Position numbers and translations under genes: made by a program. The notes beneath the pieces are model-generated. The model made no database searches. It saw only the letters and a list, made by a program, of their open reading frames with translations, and had not been told where the DNA came from. From the NCBI GenBank assembly GCA_009692425.1, contig SHZF01000013.1:30391-94390 (forward strand): DNA of 64,000 bases. Direction: 5' to 3'. The DNA comes from Myxococcales bacterium. Its GTDB lineage: Bacteria; Myxococcota_A; UBA9042. Position 1 is the first letter of the stretch; the number at the start of each line of letters is the position of its first letter. Of the stretch, positions 46,836 through 57,008 are shown one piece after another.

Positions 46836-47639
46836 GTGGCCGCTTCGCCCCGTCCCCGCGCCGTCGTCACCGGCGCCAGCAGCGGCATAGGCGCAGACAT
46901 CGCGCGGGAACTGGCCTCGCGGGGTTTCGACCTCGTGCTCGCCGCCCGCCGTCAGGACCGCCTGCTCGCGCTCGCCGACGAAATCCGCAACGCCACGCGG
47001 CCCGATCCGGTCGAAGTCGAGTGTGTCGCCGTCGACCTGTCCGTGCCAGACGGCCCCGCGACGCTGTGGGAGCGGGCGACGGCCCGCGGCGGCAAGGTCC
47101 ACGCACTGGTCAACAACGCCGGCTTCGGAGCCCACACGGTATTCGAGCGCACGGAGTGGGCGAAATATGACGAACTGCTGCGCCTCAACGTGCGCGCGCT
47201 CACGGAACTGACGTGGCTCGCCGTGCGCCACATGCGCGGCCATGGCGAGCGAGCTTACGTGCTGCAGGTGGCGTCGATCGGCGGCCACCAGCCGACGGCG
47301 TGGTTCGCGGTGTACGCGGCCACGAAAAGCTACGTCTGCGACTTCTCGGCTGCCCTCGGCTTCGAACTGCAGGGTACGAACGTGTCGGTGACGTGCTTGT
47401 CGCCGGGTGCGACGGTGACGGAGTTCAGCGACGTGGCGCAAGTGCAACTCGGCTTCGTTGGCAAGCTGGCGATGATGGCGTCGCGTCCGGTGGCGCGGGT
47501 CGGCGTGCGCGGGATGCTGGCCGGGCGCCGCGAGGTGGTGCCGGGCTTCGTCAACAAGCTCGCGGTGCTGCTGGCGAAGTTCTTGCCGCGTTGGTTGGTG
47601 GTGCGCTCCGCGGCGCGGTTGATGGGTCGGCCGTCGTAG
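46836..47639 (+). CDS. Short-chain dehydrogenase/reductase
   Basis: GTG at 46836 gives 267 residues with a classical SDR fold: TGASSGIG (12-19) for the nucleotide, NNAGFGA (93-99), S147, Y160 and K164 (YAATK) as catalytic residues. ARR at 37-39 after the second strand favours NADP(H). The C-terminal FVNKLAVLLAKFLPRWLV is hydrophobic and basic and resembles membrane-associated SDRs of lipid metabolism. The substrate is unknown. It converges with the giant CTDC lipoprotein gene. Confidence 0.9.
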   Translation: MAASPRPRAVVTGASSGIGADIARELASRGFDLVLAARRQDRLLALADEIRNATRPDPVEVECVAVDLSVPDGPATLWERATARGGKVHALVNNAGFGAHTVFERTEWAKYDELLRLNVRALTELTWLAVRHMRGHGERAYVLQVASIGGHQPTAWFAVYAATKSYVCDFSAALGFELQGTNVSVTCLSPGATVTEFSDVAQVQLGFVGKLAMMASRPVARVGVRGMLAGRREVVPGFVNKLAVLLAKFLPRWLVVRSAARLMGRPS

Positions 47640-47666
47640 GCTCGCCGCTCGCCGACCCGCACGCGC

Positions 47667-50600
47667 TCACGGGCACGACTGGCTCACCTTCACATCATCC
47701 CAGAACACGCCCTTGCCCTCGTTCACCGCGCCATCGATCGTGTTGAAATAGAACTGGATCTGCATTTCCTTGCCGGCGTACTGGGTCAAGTCGTACTTCA
47801 CCTCGAACCAGTTCTGCGGCCCCTTGTTGCCCAAGGTCGATTCCGTCCACATCTTCACCGGGACGTCCGCGAACATGGCGATGGCCTTGATGTCGTCGTA
47901 GCTGCCCTCCATGCCGCCCTCGGCGTCGAAATACAACCACGCGCTGAAGGTCAGGGTCTTGCCCACCGTCAACTGCGGCAGCGTGAACTTCGGCGTCAGC
48001 GCCGTGCCGCTCGTGTTGCCGAAGCTGAAATTGCCCACCAGCGGATCGCCGTAGTACAGCGCGCCCTTGGGCGAATGCGACGTGAATGCGGGATTCCACA
48101 GTTGCCAGCCCTTCGTCGCGCCGGCAGCGTTCGACACCGTCCAACCCGCCAGCGAAGCGCCGTCGAAGGCCTCCTCGTAGACAGTCGGAATGCAGCATCC
48201 CGCGGCCCCGGTCCCCTTGTACGCGCACTTGCCGCTCGCGAGGTCGCAACTGTCGACCGTGCACTTCGCATCGCCGTCGTCGCACTCCTTGTCGCTCTTG
48301 CAGCACAGGTTCTTGAACTGGCACGAGCCCTGGTTGCACGAATCCTGCGTGCAGGCGTCCTTGTCGTCGCACTCGGCGGCCGTCTTGCAGCACTCCGCCA
48401 CGCCGGCGTACAGGCACTTGCCCGCGACACAGGTGTCCCACGTGCAGAAGTTCTTGTCGTCGCACGCGGCGTCCGCAGTGCAACAGGCCGGCGTCGGGCT
48501 GTGCGTGCACTTGTTGCCGACGGCGCAGATGTCGCTCGTGCACATGTTCTTGTCGTCGCAGTCTGCGCCCGTCTTGCAGCACACCGTCTCGAACGCGCAC
48601 AGCCCCTTGGCATCGCAGCGACCGCTGCTGCACGGCGCCGCCGTCGCACAGTCGCTGTCGAGCGAGCACTTCTTCTGGGAACACACCTGGAGCAGGCCGC
48701 TGTCGTCTACGAGGATGCCGACCCCCGACGTTGGCGTCGTCGCCGTGCCGCCCAGGAAGCCGATCAGCTTGATCTTGATCGGCAGACCGGCCAGCGGCGA
48801 CACATCGAACTCCTTGACCTGCCAATCCTTCGTTGCCGAGTACTGCACGGTGCCGAGTTGCCACGTCTGCGCCTGGTAGAGCGCCCACACCGTGACGTAG
48901 TTGTACGCGGCGGTGCCCGTGACGTCGATTTTCACGCTGAGCCGCAGTGTCGCCGCCTGGCCCGCCGGCACGATGAACTCGGGCCCGACTGCGCTCTGGC
49001 CGAACGACGTCTTCACACCGCTGAAGGTTGCAGCCGCCGGGCTGCCGAACACGAGCACCTGCTGGCCGGTCTTGGCGCCGGTCGCCTTTACACTCCAGCC
49101 CACGATCGTGCCCGGCGCGTCGAGCGTCCAGGCGGCCTCGCCGGCCTCGAAGCCGAACTCTGCGATGGGCGTCGGCGAAGCGGGCAAGGGCGCAGCAGAC
49201 ACGCACTTGCCGTCCGTGCACGAGTCGACCGTGCACGCGTTGCCGTCGCTGCAACTCGCCGCATCCTTGCAGCACTTTGCGGCGTGCACGCACTTGTTGC
49301 CCGCGCACGCGTCTTGCGTGCACGTGTCCTTGTCGTCGCACTCGCCGTTCATGAAGCAGCAGCCCGCCACCAGCGTGTTCGTACACGTGCCGGCCGGGCT
49401 GGCGCACTTGTCGATCGTGCACGGGTTCTTGTCGTCGCACTTGGCCGTGTCGGCGAGGTTCTTGCAGCCCGTCGTCGCCGCGCACGTGTCCACCGTGCAG
49501 CCGTCGCCGTCGCCGCACTTCTTGGCCGTGCCGGCCGCGCACGCCGTGTTGGCGCACTTGTCGCCTTCCGTGCACTGGTTGAGGTCATCGCACGCCGCCG
49601 TGTTCGGCAGCTTCTGGCAGCCGAGGCCCTTGAGGCAGGAGTCGTCGGTACACTTGTTGCCGTCGTCGCAGGTCTTCTGCTGCGTGCCCGCGTTGCACTT
49701 GGAGTCCTTGCAGAAGTCGAAGTCGGTGCACGGGTCGTTGTCCTGGCAGGTCGCGAAGTTGGGCGAATAGGTGCACGAGCCGTCGAAGGCGCAGGTGTCC
49801 GACGTGCACGCTTTGAAGTCGTCGCAGTTCTTCGCGACGCCGCCCTTGCAGGTGCCGCCCGTACACGCCTCGCCGGTCGTGCACGGATTCTTGTCGTCGC
49901 ATGCGCCGAGGTTGGGCGACGACACGCAGCCGCCGAGCACGTTGCAGGAGTCCGTCGTACACGGGTTGCCGTCGTCGCACGATTTCGTCGCGCCCGAGCA
50001 GCCGCCCGACTTGCACACGTCGGCCGCCGTGCACGGGTTCTTGTCGTCGCACGCACCAGTGTTCGGGTTGTAGTTGCAGCCGAGCGCCTTGTCGCAATCG
50101 TTGTCGGTGCACGGATTGCTGTCTTCGCACAGGGTTTTCGTGCCCTGGCACTTGCCCGCCAGGCACAGGTCCGACTTCGTGCACGCATCGTCGTCGTCGC
50201 ACGGGCCGATGCCCGCCTTGTTCACGCAGCCCGCCGTTTTGCTGCACGAGTCGGCCGTGCACGGGTTGTTGTCGTCGCAGCCGAGCGCGATGCCGGCGCA
50301 CAGGCCGCCCTTGCACTTGTCCTCGACCGTGCACGAGTCCTTGTCGTCGCACTTGCCGTCGAGGCTCTGCTGCTGGCAGCCCTCGTCCGGCGTGCACGAG
50401 TGGGCCGTGCACGGGTTGCCGTCGTCGCACGAGACGCCCGCCTCGAAGCCGCTGCCGTCGCCCTTGCACAAGAAGAATGCCTGGGTCGTCGGTGCACACG
50501 CGCTCGCCTTGCACGCGGCCTCCTTGCATTGGTGCGTGCCAGCGTTGCAGGTCTTGCCGTCGCTGCAGTCGTCGCTCGTCAGGCACTCGACGCACAGGCT

Positions 50601-51344
50601 CGTCTTGAGGTCGCACACCTTCGCGCACTCCTTGCTCGACGTGCACGGCATGGCGAGCTTGCACTGGTGGTCGAAGCACGCGTTGCCGGGGCCGCAGTCG
50701 CCCGGCAGGTTGCAATCGACGCACACGCCGTCGGCCTTGCTGCACACCTGCTTCGACGCCTTGCACTCGACGTCAGACTTGCACACGGCCGCCGCCTTGC
50801 ACTTCTGGCCCTGGCACAACTGGCCGGCACCGCAATCGGTCGAAGCCAGACACGCCACGCAGGTGTTCGCGCTCGGCTGGCACACCCCGGCCGCGCACGG
50901 GTTGGCCTTGTCGCACGGTGCCCCCAGCGCGCCACAGCCAGAGGTCGCGGCGTGGGTGCACTGGCCTGAGGCCGGGTTGCAGCCGTCGACGCTGCACGGG
51001 TCGCCGTCGTCGCAGTCCGTGGGCGCCTTGCACTTGCCGCCCAGGATGTCGAGCGGCGGACCGACTTCGACAGTGGGCCCCTGGTCGCCGGTCTTGCCGG
51101 TGTCGCCCGTTTTGGCCCCGTCGCCGCCTGCGTCTGCTGCGGCCGTGCTGTCGCCGGCCAGGGCCCCGTCAGACAAGGCACCATCTGCGAGCGTGGTCGT
51201 GCCGGTGACGTCCCCAGCCATGGGGTTGGCATTCGACGGAAAGAAATAGGACCCACCACCGCCGACCGGCGCGCTGTTGGCGCATGCGGCGGACGCCAGT
51301 AGGGCGAGAAAAGCAAGGGCGCGCAAGAACGAGACGCTGCGCAT
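47667..51344 (-). CDS. Giant CTDC-repeat lipoprotein with two beta-sandwich modules
   Basis: ATG 51344 is preceded by GGAG and starts a lipoprotein signal ending ASAAC; 1225 residues. A Gly/Asp/Thr linker is followed by about 100 residues of other cysteine motifs (CQGQKCKAAAVC), then about 17 CDDxNPCT-type units. A first beta-sandwich begins with EFGFEAGEAAWTLD, four more cysteine units follow (CDDKNMCTSDIC and similar), and a C-terminal MAM/LamG-like sandwich begins YEEAFDGASLAGWTVS and ends VFWDDVKVSQSC. The alternation of rods and sandwiches fits an extended cell-surface adhesin. The repeat family is shared with the gene at 3720-7790 and in part with that at 26416. Confidence 0.9.
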   Translation of the reverse strand: MRSVSFLRALAFLALLASAACANSAPVGGGGSYFFPSNANPMAGDVTGTTTLADGALSDGALAGDSTAAADAGGDGAKTGDTGKTGDQGPTVEVGPPLDILGGKCKAPTDCDDGDPCSVDGCNPASGQCTHAATSGCGALGAPCDKANPCAAGVCQPSANTCVACLASTDCGAGQLCQGQKCKAAAVCKSDVECKASKQVCSKADGVCVDCNLPGDCGPGNACFDHQCKLAMPCTSSKECAKVCDLKTSLCVECLTSDDCSDGKTCNAGTHQCKEAACKASACAPTTQAFFLCKGDGSGFEAGVSCDDGNPCTAHSCTPDEGCQQQSLDGKCDDKDSCTVEDKCKGGLCAGIALGCDDNNPCTADSCSKTAGCVNKAGIGPCDDDDACTKSDLCLAGKCQGTKTLCEDSNPCTDNDCDKALGCNYNPNTGACDDKNPCTAADVCKSGGCSGATKSCDDGNPCTTDSCNVLGGCVSSPNLGACDDKNPCTTGEACTGGTCKGGVAKNCDDFKACTSDTCAFDGSCTYSPNFATCQDNDPCTDFDFCKDSKCNAGTQQKTCDDGNKCTDDSCLKGLGCQKLPNTAACDDLNQCTEGDKCANTACAAGTAKKCGDGDGCTVDTCAATTGCKNLADTAKCDDKNPCTIDKCASPAGTCTNTLVAGCCFMNGECDDKDTCTQDACAGNKCVHAAKCCKDAASCSDGNACTVDSCTDGKCVSAAPLPASPTPIAEFGFEAGEAAWTLDAPGTIVGWSVKATGAKTGQQVLVFGSPAAATFSGVKTSFGQSAVGPEFIVPAGQAATLRLSVKIDVTGTAAYNYVTVWALYQAQTWQLGTVQYSATKDWQVKEFDVSPLAGLPIKIKLIGFLGGTATTPTSGVGILVDDSGLLQVCSQKKCSLDSDCATAAPCSSGRCDAKGLCAFETVCCKTGADCDDKNMCTSDICAVGNKCTHSPTPACCTADAACDDKNFCTWDTCVAGKCLYAGVAECCKTAAECDDKDACTQDSCNQGSCQFKNLCCKSDKECDDGDAKCTVDSCDLASGKCAYKGTGAAGCCIPTVYEEAFDGASLAGWTVSNAAGATKGWQLWNPAFTSHSPKGALYYGDPLVGNFSFGNTSGTALTPKFTLPQLTVGKTLTFSAWLYFDAEGGMEGSYDDIKAIAMFADVPVKMWTESTLGNKGPQNWFEVKYDLTQYAGKEMQIQFYFNTIDGAVNEGKGVFWDDVKVSQSCP

Positions 51345-51515
51345 CGGGTGCTCCACGGGGGCAAGGCAGGGCACGGGCTCGGTTCAGGCGGCGGCGACGA
51401 GGCACGGGGGCTTTTCGACGGCCGCATCCCGGGCGGGGCCGTACCGAAAAGGGTCACGTAGTGTAGCGAATGCTGGCCGATCGGACAACGGTTCACTTTC
51501 CGGTGCGCGCCACGC

Positions 51516-52931
51516 TCACGACAGCCGCTGCACCCCAATCCCCAGTTCCCGCATCATTCGCGCGTCCCACTCCTCGATCGGGTCCAGCCCCGCCACGTAG
51601 TGCCTCTCCTTGTTCTGCACCGGATTGCGGATGCTCAACACCTCTGGCCCCGACGCCAGGATCACGCGCTTGTAGGCCGGCAGACTCGACGACCCCAGCG
51701 TCGCCGCGTAGTGGCGGAAGATGTTGCCAAACGTACTGATTTCACTGCACAACCTTTTGAAGTGGGCGACGGCCTCGACCGGCTCCATGTGGGTCGGCCG
51801 GTGGCACAGCGTGTAGCCGTCGTAGTCGCGGCTCACCGTGTTCGGCAACAGGCGGCCCTGCTGCTTGACGCGCGCGAAGTACGGCGTCTCGGGGTAGGGG
51901 CACACCAGGCCCAGGAACGTCACCGAGAAGTAGCGCAATTCCATCAGGTAATCTGGCAAGCGGCGGTAGTACTCCGCGGTGTCGCCGTCGGCGCCGACCA
52001 ACAGCCCGAAGCTCAGCAGGATGCCGTTCTCGAAACAGCGGCGGATGACCGAGCGCACTTCCGAGATCTTGTTCTGGGGCTTGTTCATCCCGGCGATCGA
52101 GTCCGGGTTGAGCGATTCGAGCCCGGTGTAGATGTAGCGGCAGCCGGCCTGGGCCATCAGGCGCACCAGTTCTTCGTTCTGGAGGATGTTGTAGGTCAGC
52201 GCGCAGCCCCAGATGCGCTTGCACGGGATCAGGGCCTCGCACAATGCTTTGAGGTACTTGGGCGAGCCGCCGAGGTTGTTGTCGAGAAAGATGAACGTGT
52301 TGTCGAAAAACCCGAACCAGTTCTTGTTCCACGTCATTTTCTTCTGGATTTCATCGACCACGCGCTCCACGGGCCGGAAGCGGTACTTCTCGTGACCGGT
52401 CAGCACACAGAAATTGCAGGTGAACGGGCAGCCGCGTGACGCCTCGATGCCCGGCAGCCGGATGCGGTTGTCGGAGTAGTCGATGAGGTCCCAGCGGTAC
52501 GGCCGGATCGCGTCCGCGCCGTCGCCCGCCAAACTGTAGCGCGGCAGCAACTGGCCGCGGGCGAAATCGGCGACGGCGGCCGGCACATTGGGCTCGGGCT
52601 CGCCGGTGATCACCGCGTCGAACCAGTGGGCAGCGTCGTCGGCGAAGTGGCTCGCGTGGCGACCGCCGGCGATGGTCTTGATGCCGCGCCGCCGGAACAG
52701 CGTCGAGAGCACCTTCGTGTGCTCGTAGTAGCTGTGCAGGTAACTGAAGAAGACGAGGTCCCAGTCGCGGTCGAGCGGGATGTCGACCTCTTTCTCGTTG
52801 TAGATTTCGACCTCGGCGTCGGCCGGGCACAGGCCCGCGATGAGTTCTGGCACCGCCGACTGCATGACCGACGGCTCCTTGACGCGGCGCCGGGTTGGAT
52901 GGGTGTAGGTCGCGATGACGGCGATGCGCAT
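51516..52931 (-). CDS. B12-binding-domain radical SAM protein
   Basis: This 471-residue protein has an N-terminal cobalamin-binding-like fold (about 1-130, with VFFSYLHSYYEHTK and IAGGRHAS) and a radical SAM core with C168, C172 and C175 in SRGCPFTCNFC that hold the [4Fe-4S] cluster. Other core features are IYTGLESLNPDSIAGMNK and LLSFGLLVGADGDT. Such enzymes often methylate or rearrange lipids, peptides or cofactors; the substrate is unknown. It lies 75 bp downstream of the large kinase gene on the same strand and may be co-transcribed. Confidence 0.9.
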   Translation of the reverse strand: MRIAVIATYTHPTRRRVKEPSVMQSAVPELIAGLCPADAEVEIYNEKEVDIPLDRDWDLVFFSYLHSYYEHTKVLSTLFRRRGIKTIAGGRHASHFADDAAHWFDAVITGEPEPNVPAAVADFARGQLLPRYSLAGDGADAIRPYRWDLIDYSDNRIRLPGIEASRGCPFTCNFCVLTGHEKYRFRPVERVVDEIQKKMTWNKNWFGFFDNTFIFLDNNLGGSPKYLKALCEALIPCKRIWGCALTYNILQNEELVRLMAQAGCRYIYTGLESLNPDSIAGMNKPQNKISEVRSVIRRCFENGILLSFGLLVGADGDTAEYYRRLPDYLMELRYFSVTFLGLVCPYPETPYFARVKQQGRLLPNTVSRDYDGYTLCHRPTHMEPVEAVAHFKRLCSEISTFGNIFRHYAATLGSSSLPAYKRVILASGPEVLSIRNPVQNKERHYVAGLDPIEEWDARMMRELGIGVQRLS

Positions 52932-53006
52932 GTGGGCAGCAACCAGCAGAGGGCAGGGGAGCGGAGGGTGGGGGAGAGGTGACAGCGCGGGTTGCGAAGC
53001 ATCGGG

Positions 53007-56000
53007 TCAGCGGCTGCGGACGACGGCCCGATGCTTGCCCGAGTCCGTACCGTAGCCGACCCCTTGCTCACGGTCCATGCGGCGCAGCTCCGCCACGGCG
53101 CCCAACTCTTCGAAGATGCGGCGTGCACGGCGGGCATAGACGTCGCACTGGTCGGGCAGGCAGCGGGCGGCATCGTAGTACGCCACGCCAGTCTCCCACC
53201 GGTTGGGCGAGCGTTCGAGTACGTCGAGCGCGCGCTTGAACACGGGCGCCGCTGCGTCGGGCCCGCGCTTCCACGCCGTCCAGCGCGCCTCGATGCGCAA
53301 GCTGGGTCCCAGCAGGTACGGATAGTTGCCCGACATGCCGCGCGCCTTGCGCCAGCCGCGCACGGCGATGCGTTCCAAGGTGGAGCGCTTCACCGAGGTC
53401 GCGTTGTGTTCCAAGGCGAAAAGAGCCGCCTCGCCAGCGTCGCACAGCGCATTCTGCAGGAACGGCACCTGCACGAGGTACTTCGAGATGCACTCGTAGA
53501 CCCGGATCGCCAGTCCCGCCGCCATCTCGACCCGGCCCTCGCGCACGGCCACCGCAGCGCAGTGCATCAGCGCCGCCGACGTGTTCGCGATATCGCCGAC
53601 CTGGGCCGACAGTTCGATGGCGTGGTCGAGTTCTGCGCGCGCCGTCGCCGCGTCGGTGCGGCCGCGCAGGTACCGGCAGAACGGAGCCCATCCGAGGCAC
53701 CAGCCCTGGTGCATGGTGGCGTTGAGCTTCGCGCCGGTGGCGCCCATCTCCTCGTAGACCGGCTCGGCCGCGTCGAATTCGCCGGCGAGAAAGCGGCCGG
53801 TGGCGATCATCATGCGGCACGTCTGCGCCTCCCACACCTCGCCGACCTCGTCGAAATCGCGCAGGGCGTCGTGCAACTGGCGCTCGCCGCGCTTGAGGTC
53901 GTTGGCAAAGATCGCGTGGGTGCCCATGCGCAGGGACGTGATCGCCTCGGCCGCGAGCTGACCCGACGTCCGCGCGAGGTCGGCCGCCCGCTCGCACCAG
54001 TGGGCCGACCGCTTCATCATGCCCATGCCGAAGAGCAGCACGCCGTAGAAGCTGTAGGCGAGCGCCACGTCGGCATCGCGCTGCATACGGCGCGCCAGGT
54101 TCATCGTCGTCATGCCGGCCCACACGACCTTGCCGACGTCGACGAAGTAGTAGATGCGGGTCAGCGCGAACATCGTGTCGGCGAGCTTCTGGTGGCGCGG
54201 GTCGTCGCTACGCGTGCCGGCCAGGCGAGGCAGCAGCGTGTACAAGAGATGCAGCGAGAACTGCTTGCCGATCTGCAATCCCAGGCCGAGCAGGCTGTGG
54301 GGCGCGCGCCGGCCGAAGTGCTGCAGGGCGGTTTCGAGGTGGACGATGGCCTCGGCCGTGTCGCCTTTCTCCTGGTGGGCGCGCCCGAGCAGCACTCGCA
54401 CGTCGGCGGCATGGTCGGCGCTGCGGGCGAGAGGCAAGCAGGCGCCGGCGTGGTCGATGGCCTTGACGTACTGCCCGGCCTGGCGCGCCACTTCGGCGGC
54501 GGCTTCGAGCACCCGCACGAGCGTGTGGGCAGGTTCGGAGCCGACACCGCGTCGCAACAGGGCGATGGCGACGTCGTAATGGCGCAGCGCATCGAGGTTG
54601 GCGTAGACGGAGTGCGCGCGCTCGGCAGCCTCCAGCGTCCAGCGCAGGCCATCGACTTCTTCGCCCGCCGCCAGGCAGTGCAGGGCCAACGCGTCTACGT
54701 CCAGCCGGGCATCGAGCGCTCCCGGCAGGGGCTCCAGGTAGGCCTGGGCGAGCCCGCGGTGATAGGTCTGTTGGTCCCCGGAAGTGATCAGGCTGGCCAC
54801 GATCTCGCGGATGCGGTTGTGGAACGGCTCGATCAGGTCCGCCTCGCCGGTGCCGGTCGTCCGGACGAGGTGCTCGGTTCTCAGCCGTTGCAGCGCCGCC
54901 TGCTCGCGATTGTCGAGGCCGACGGCGGCAAACGCGCGCCGTTGCGCGATGGGGCGCCCGGCGACCGCAACGGCGTCGAGCAACCGGCGCGCGGTGACCG
55001 GCAGGTGCGCCAGGCGAGCGCCCAACACCGCATCGAGCGTGAGCTCCGGATTCGTGACGTCGGCCTTCGACTCGTGCGCGTCGCCACGGAACCCCACGAG
55101 TTCCATGACGAACAGGGGCGAGCCTTGGGATTCCTTCGCGATCACCTCCGCGCGGCGCTGGGCGACGGCGTCTGTCGAGCCCAGCAGCGAAAGTGCGAGG
55201 TCGCGCGCATCGGTGGGGGCGAGCGGCGCCAGGCGCAATTCTGCCGACTGCACGGCAATGCTGCCCGGTCCGGCCAACGCCCGCAGCGCGGCGAGCACGG
55301 GGGTGCAGTTTAGTTCCGTATCCCGATAGCCCAGCAGCCAGAGCACCCGGGGCGCGTCAGGCGGTTCCAACAATGCGGCCAGCAGTTCGACCGAGTCGCC
55401 GTCGCCCCACTGCAGGTCGTCGAGCCCGAGCACGACCGGGCCGCGCGCCGCCAACCGGCGCAGCAGGTCTTTCATTGCCGCGAAGGCCTTGCGCCGCAGT
55501 GCGCGGTTCTCGAAGCCCGCCAGGCCGACGACCGAAGCCCGCGCGACCGACTCGACACGCCGCATGACGGGAAACAACATCGCCAAGGCCGCCACGTCGC
55601 GCGGCAGCAGCGAGTCCAACGCGCGGGCGTCGAGGGTCCGCAACCAACGCGTCAGCGCGTCGATAAGGCTGTCGAACGCCTTGTACGGCACCGACTCGCG
55701 CTCGTGGCAGCGCGCGAGCAACACAAGCGTGCCGCGGGTCGAGCGCGCCTCCCCCCAGTTTTCGAGCAGGGTGGTCTTGCCGACGCCGCCGGGACCCATC
55801 ACGTGCATGGCAGCGGGTCGCTGTGCTGCGAGCGCCCCGTCGGCCCAGGCGTCGAGCGCGTCGAGCGCGTCGCGGCGGCCCAAGAAAGGCGGCGCGGCGA
55901 GTTCGTCTGGCGGGCTCCACAGCGGAGCGACCTCGGCGCCGACCGCCTGCAGGATCGCCGCGGGCTGTGGGCGCTGGGTCGGCACCATCGCGAGCAGTCC

Positions 56001-56990
56001 CTGGCAAAGGGCGCACAGGTCCGCCGGCGCGTCGGGGTTGGCGAGGTGGGGTGGTACGGCCGCCTTCGTTTGCTTCTGCTGGAGGATGTCGAGCCACGTG
56101 CCGCGAAATGGCAGGTCGCCGGTCAGCGCCTCGTACAGCATGACGCCGACCGCATACCAGTCGCTCGCCGCCGTCGCCGACCGGCCGGACACCTGCTCCG
56201 GCGCCATGTAGGCCGGCGTGCCGGTGACGGCGTGCTGCATCCCGGAATCATAGCGACGTCGCGCGGGCTGGTTCGCTTGATCGCTGACGAGGCCGAAGTC
56301 GAGGAGCACGACGCGGCCAGCGTGCGTGACGATCGCGTTCGACGGCTTGATGTCGCGGTGGAGCTTGCCAGCCGCGTGGATGGCGGCGACGCCCTCGCAC
56401 AACTGGCGCAGCGCCGGCCGCAGGCGGGCCTCGGGCACGGGCCGGCCCATGCGGACGACGGGTGCGGCGCGCGCGACCAATTCGGCCCGCACCATCGGTG
56501 CAGCCGGCGTGGGGCCCGAGTCGTGCGCCGGCCGCGTTGTCAGAGCATCAAGCGTTCGACCGGCCATGATGTCGAACCCATCGTCGACCAGGGTGCTGCC
56601 GGATTCGAGCGCGACGTCGGCCATCGTGGCAGCAGACTCGATGTCGTGGGCGGTGCCGGCAATGACCTCGCGTGCCTCATCGCCTGTGGCTGCGCGCACC
56701 CACGTCAGGAAGTCGACCCCGTCGAGCAACTCCATCGTGAAAAACCACGCGTCGTCCGCCGAATGCAGTTCGTAAAGGTCGATGAGGTTCGGGTGGCTCG
56801 TGTCGGCCAGCGCGCGGAACTCAGCCTTCAGCTTGTAGATGCCTTCTGCGTCGAGCCGGAGCAACAGCTTGAGGGCGACATCGTGGCGCCGCTCGCGATC
56901 CCACGCGAGGTAGACGACGCCCATGCCGCCGGCGCCGAGTCGGCGCTTGACTTCGAAGCGGGCGGTTCCGGTGAATTCCTGTTCAGCCAT
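53007..56990 (-). CDS. Ser/Thr kinase fused to a STAND-type ATPase and helical repeats (PknK-like)
   Basis: The 1327-residue protein has a kinase domain (GAGGMG 19-24, K41, HRD 211-213, DFG 231-233, GTPAYMAPEQ), an AAA/STAND ATPase with Walker A GPGGVGKTT (399-407) and Walker B VVLGLDDLQW (519-528), and tetratricopeptide-like helices from about 780 to the end. Unusually, about 80 residues rich in Ala/Asp/Thr (roughly 100-180) are inserted between the hinge region and the catalytic loop. Such proteins couple ligand binding on the repeats to kinase activity. The upstream cNMP-CPBP gene ends 18 bp before its start, so they are co-transcribed. Confidence 0.92.
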   Translation of the reverse strand: MAEQEFTGTARFEVKRRLGAGGMGVVYLAWDRERRHDVALKLLLRLDAEGIYKLKAEFRALADTSHPNLIDLYELHSADDAWFFTMELLDGVDFLTWVRAATGDEAREVIAGTAHDIESAATMADVALESGSTLVDDGFDIMAGRTLDALTTRPAHDSGPTPAAPMVRAELVARAAPVVRMGRPVPEARLRPALRQLCEGVAAIHAAGKLHRDIKPSNAIVTHAGRVVLLDFGLVSDQANQPARRRYDSGMQHAVTGTPAYMAPEQVSGRSATAASDWYAVGVMLYEALTGDLPFRGTWLDILQQKQTKAAVPPHLANPDAPADLCALCQGLLAMVPTQRPQPAAILQAVGAEVAPLWSPPDELAAPPFLGRRDALDALDAWADGALAAQRPAAMHVMGPGGVGKTTLLENWGEARSTRGTLVLLARCHERESVPYKAFDSLIDALTRWLRTLDARALDSLLPRDVAALAMLFPVMRRVESVARASVVGLAGFENRALRRKAFAAMKDLLRRLAARGPVVLGLDDLQWGDGDSVELLAALLEPPDAPRVLWLLGYRDTELNCTPVLAALRALAGPGSIAVQSAELRLAPLAPTDARDLALSLLGSTDAVAQRRAEVIAKESQGSPLFVMELVGFRGDAHESKADVTNPELTLDAVLGARLAHLPVTARRLLDAVAVAGRPIAQRRAFAAVGLDNREQAALQRLRTEHLVRTTGTGEADLIEPFHNRIREIVASLITSGDQQTYHRGLAQAYLEPLPGALDARLDVDALALHCLAAGEEVDGLRWTLEAAERAHSVYANLDALRHYDVAIALLRRGVGSEPAHTLVRVLEAAAEVARQAGQYVKAIDHAGACLPLARSADHAADVRVLLGRAHQEKGDTAEAIVHLETALQHFGRRAPHSLLGLGLQIGKQFSLHLLYTLLPRLAGTRSDDPRHQKLADTMFALTRIYYFVDVGKVVWAGMTTMNLARRMQRDADVALAYSFYGVLLFGMGMMKRSAHWCERAADLARTSGQLAAEAITSLRMGTHAIFANDLKRGERQLHDALRDFDEVGEVWEAQTCRMMIATGRFLAGEFDAAEPVYEEMGATGAKLNATMHQGWCLGWAPFCRYLRGRTDAATARAELDHAIELSAQVGDIANTSAALMHCAAVAVREGRVEMAAGLAIRVYECISKYLVQVPFLQNALCDAGEAALFALEHNATSVKRSTLERIAVRGWRKARGMSGNYPYLLGPSLRIEARWTAWKRGPDAAAPVFKRALDVLERSPNRWETGVAYYDAARCLPDQCDVYARRARRIFEELGAVAELRRMDREQGVGYGTDSGKHRAVVRSR

Positions 56991-57008
56991 GCGAGATCGA
57001 CGCGCCCC

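Noticed and set aside
52992..55313. Long plus-strand frame opposite the kinase-ATPase gene
   Set aside because: No domain or start signal; a high-GC complement of the real minus-strand gene.
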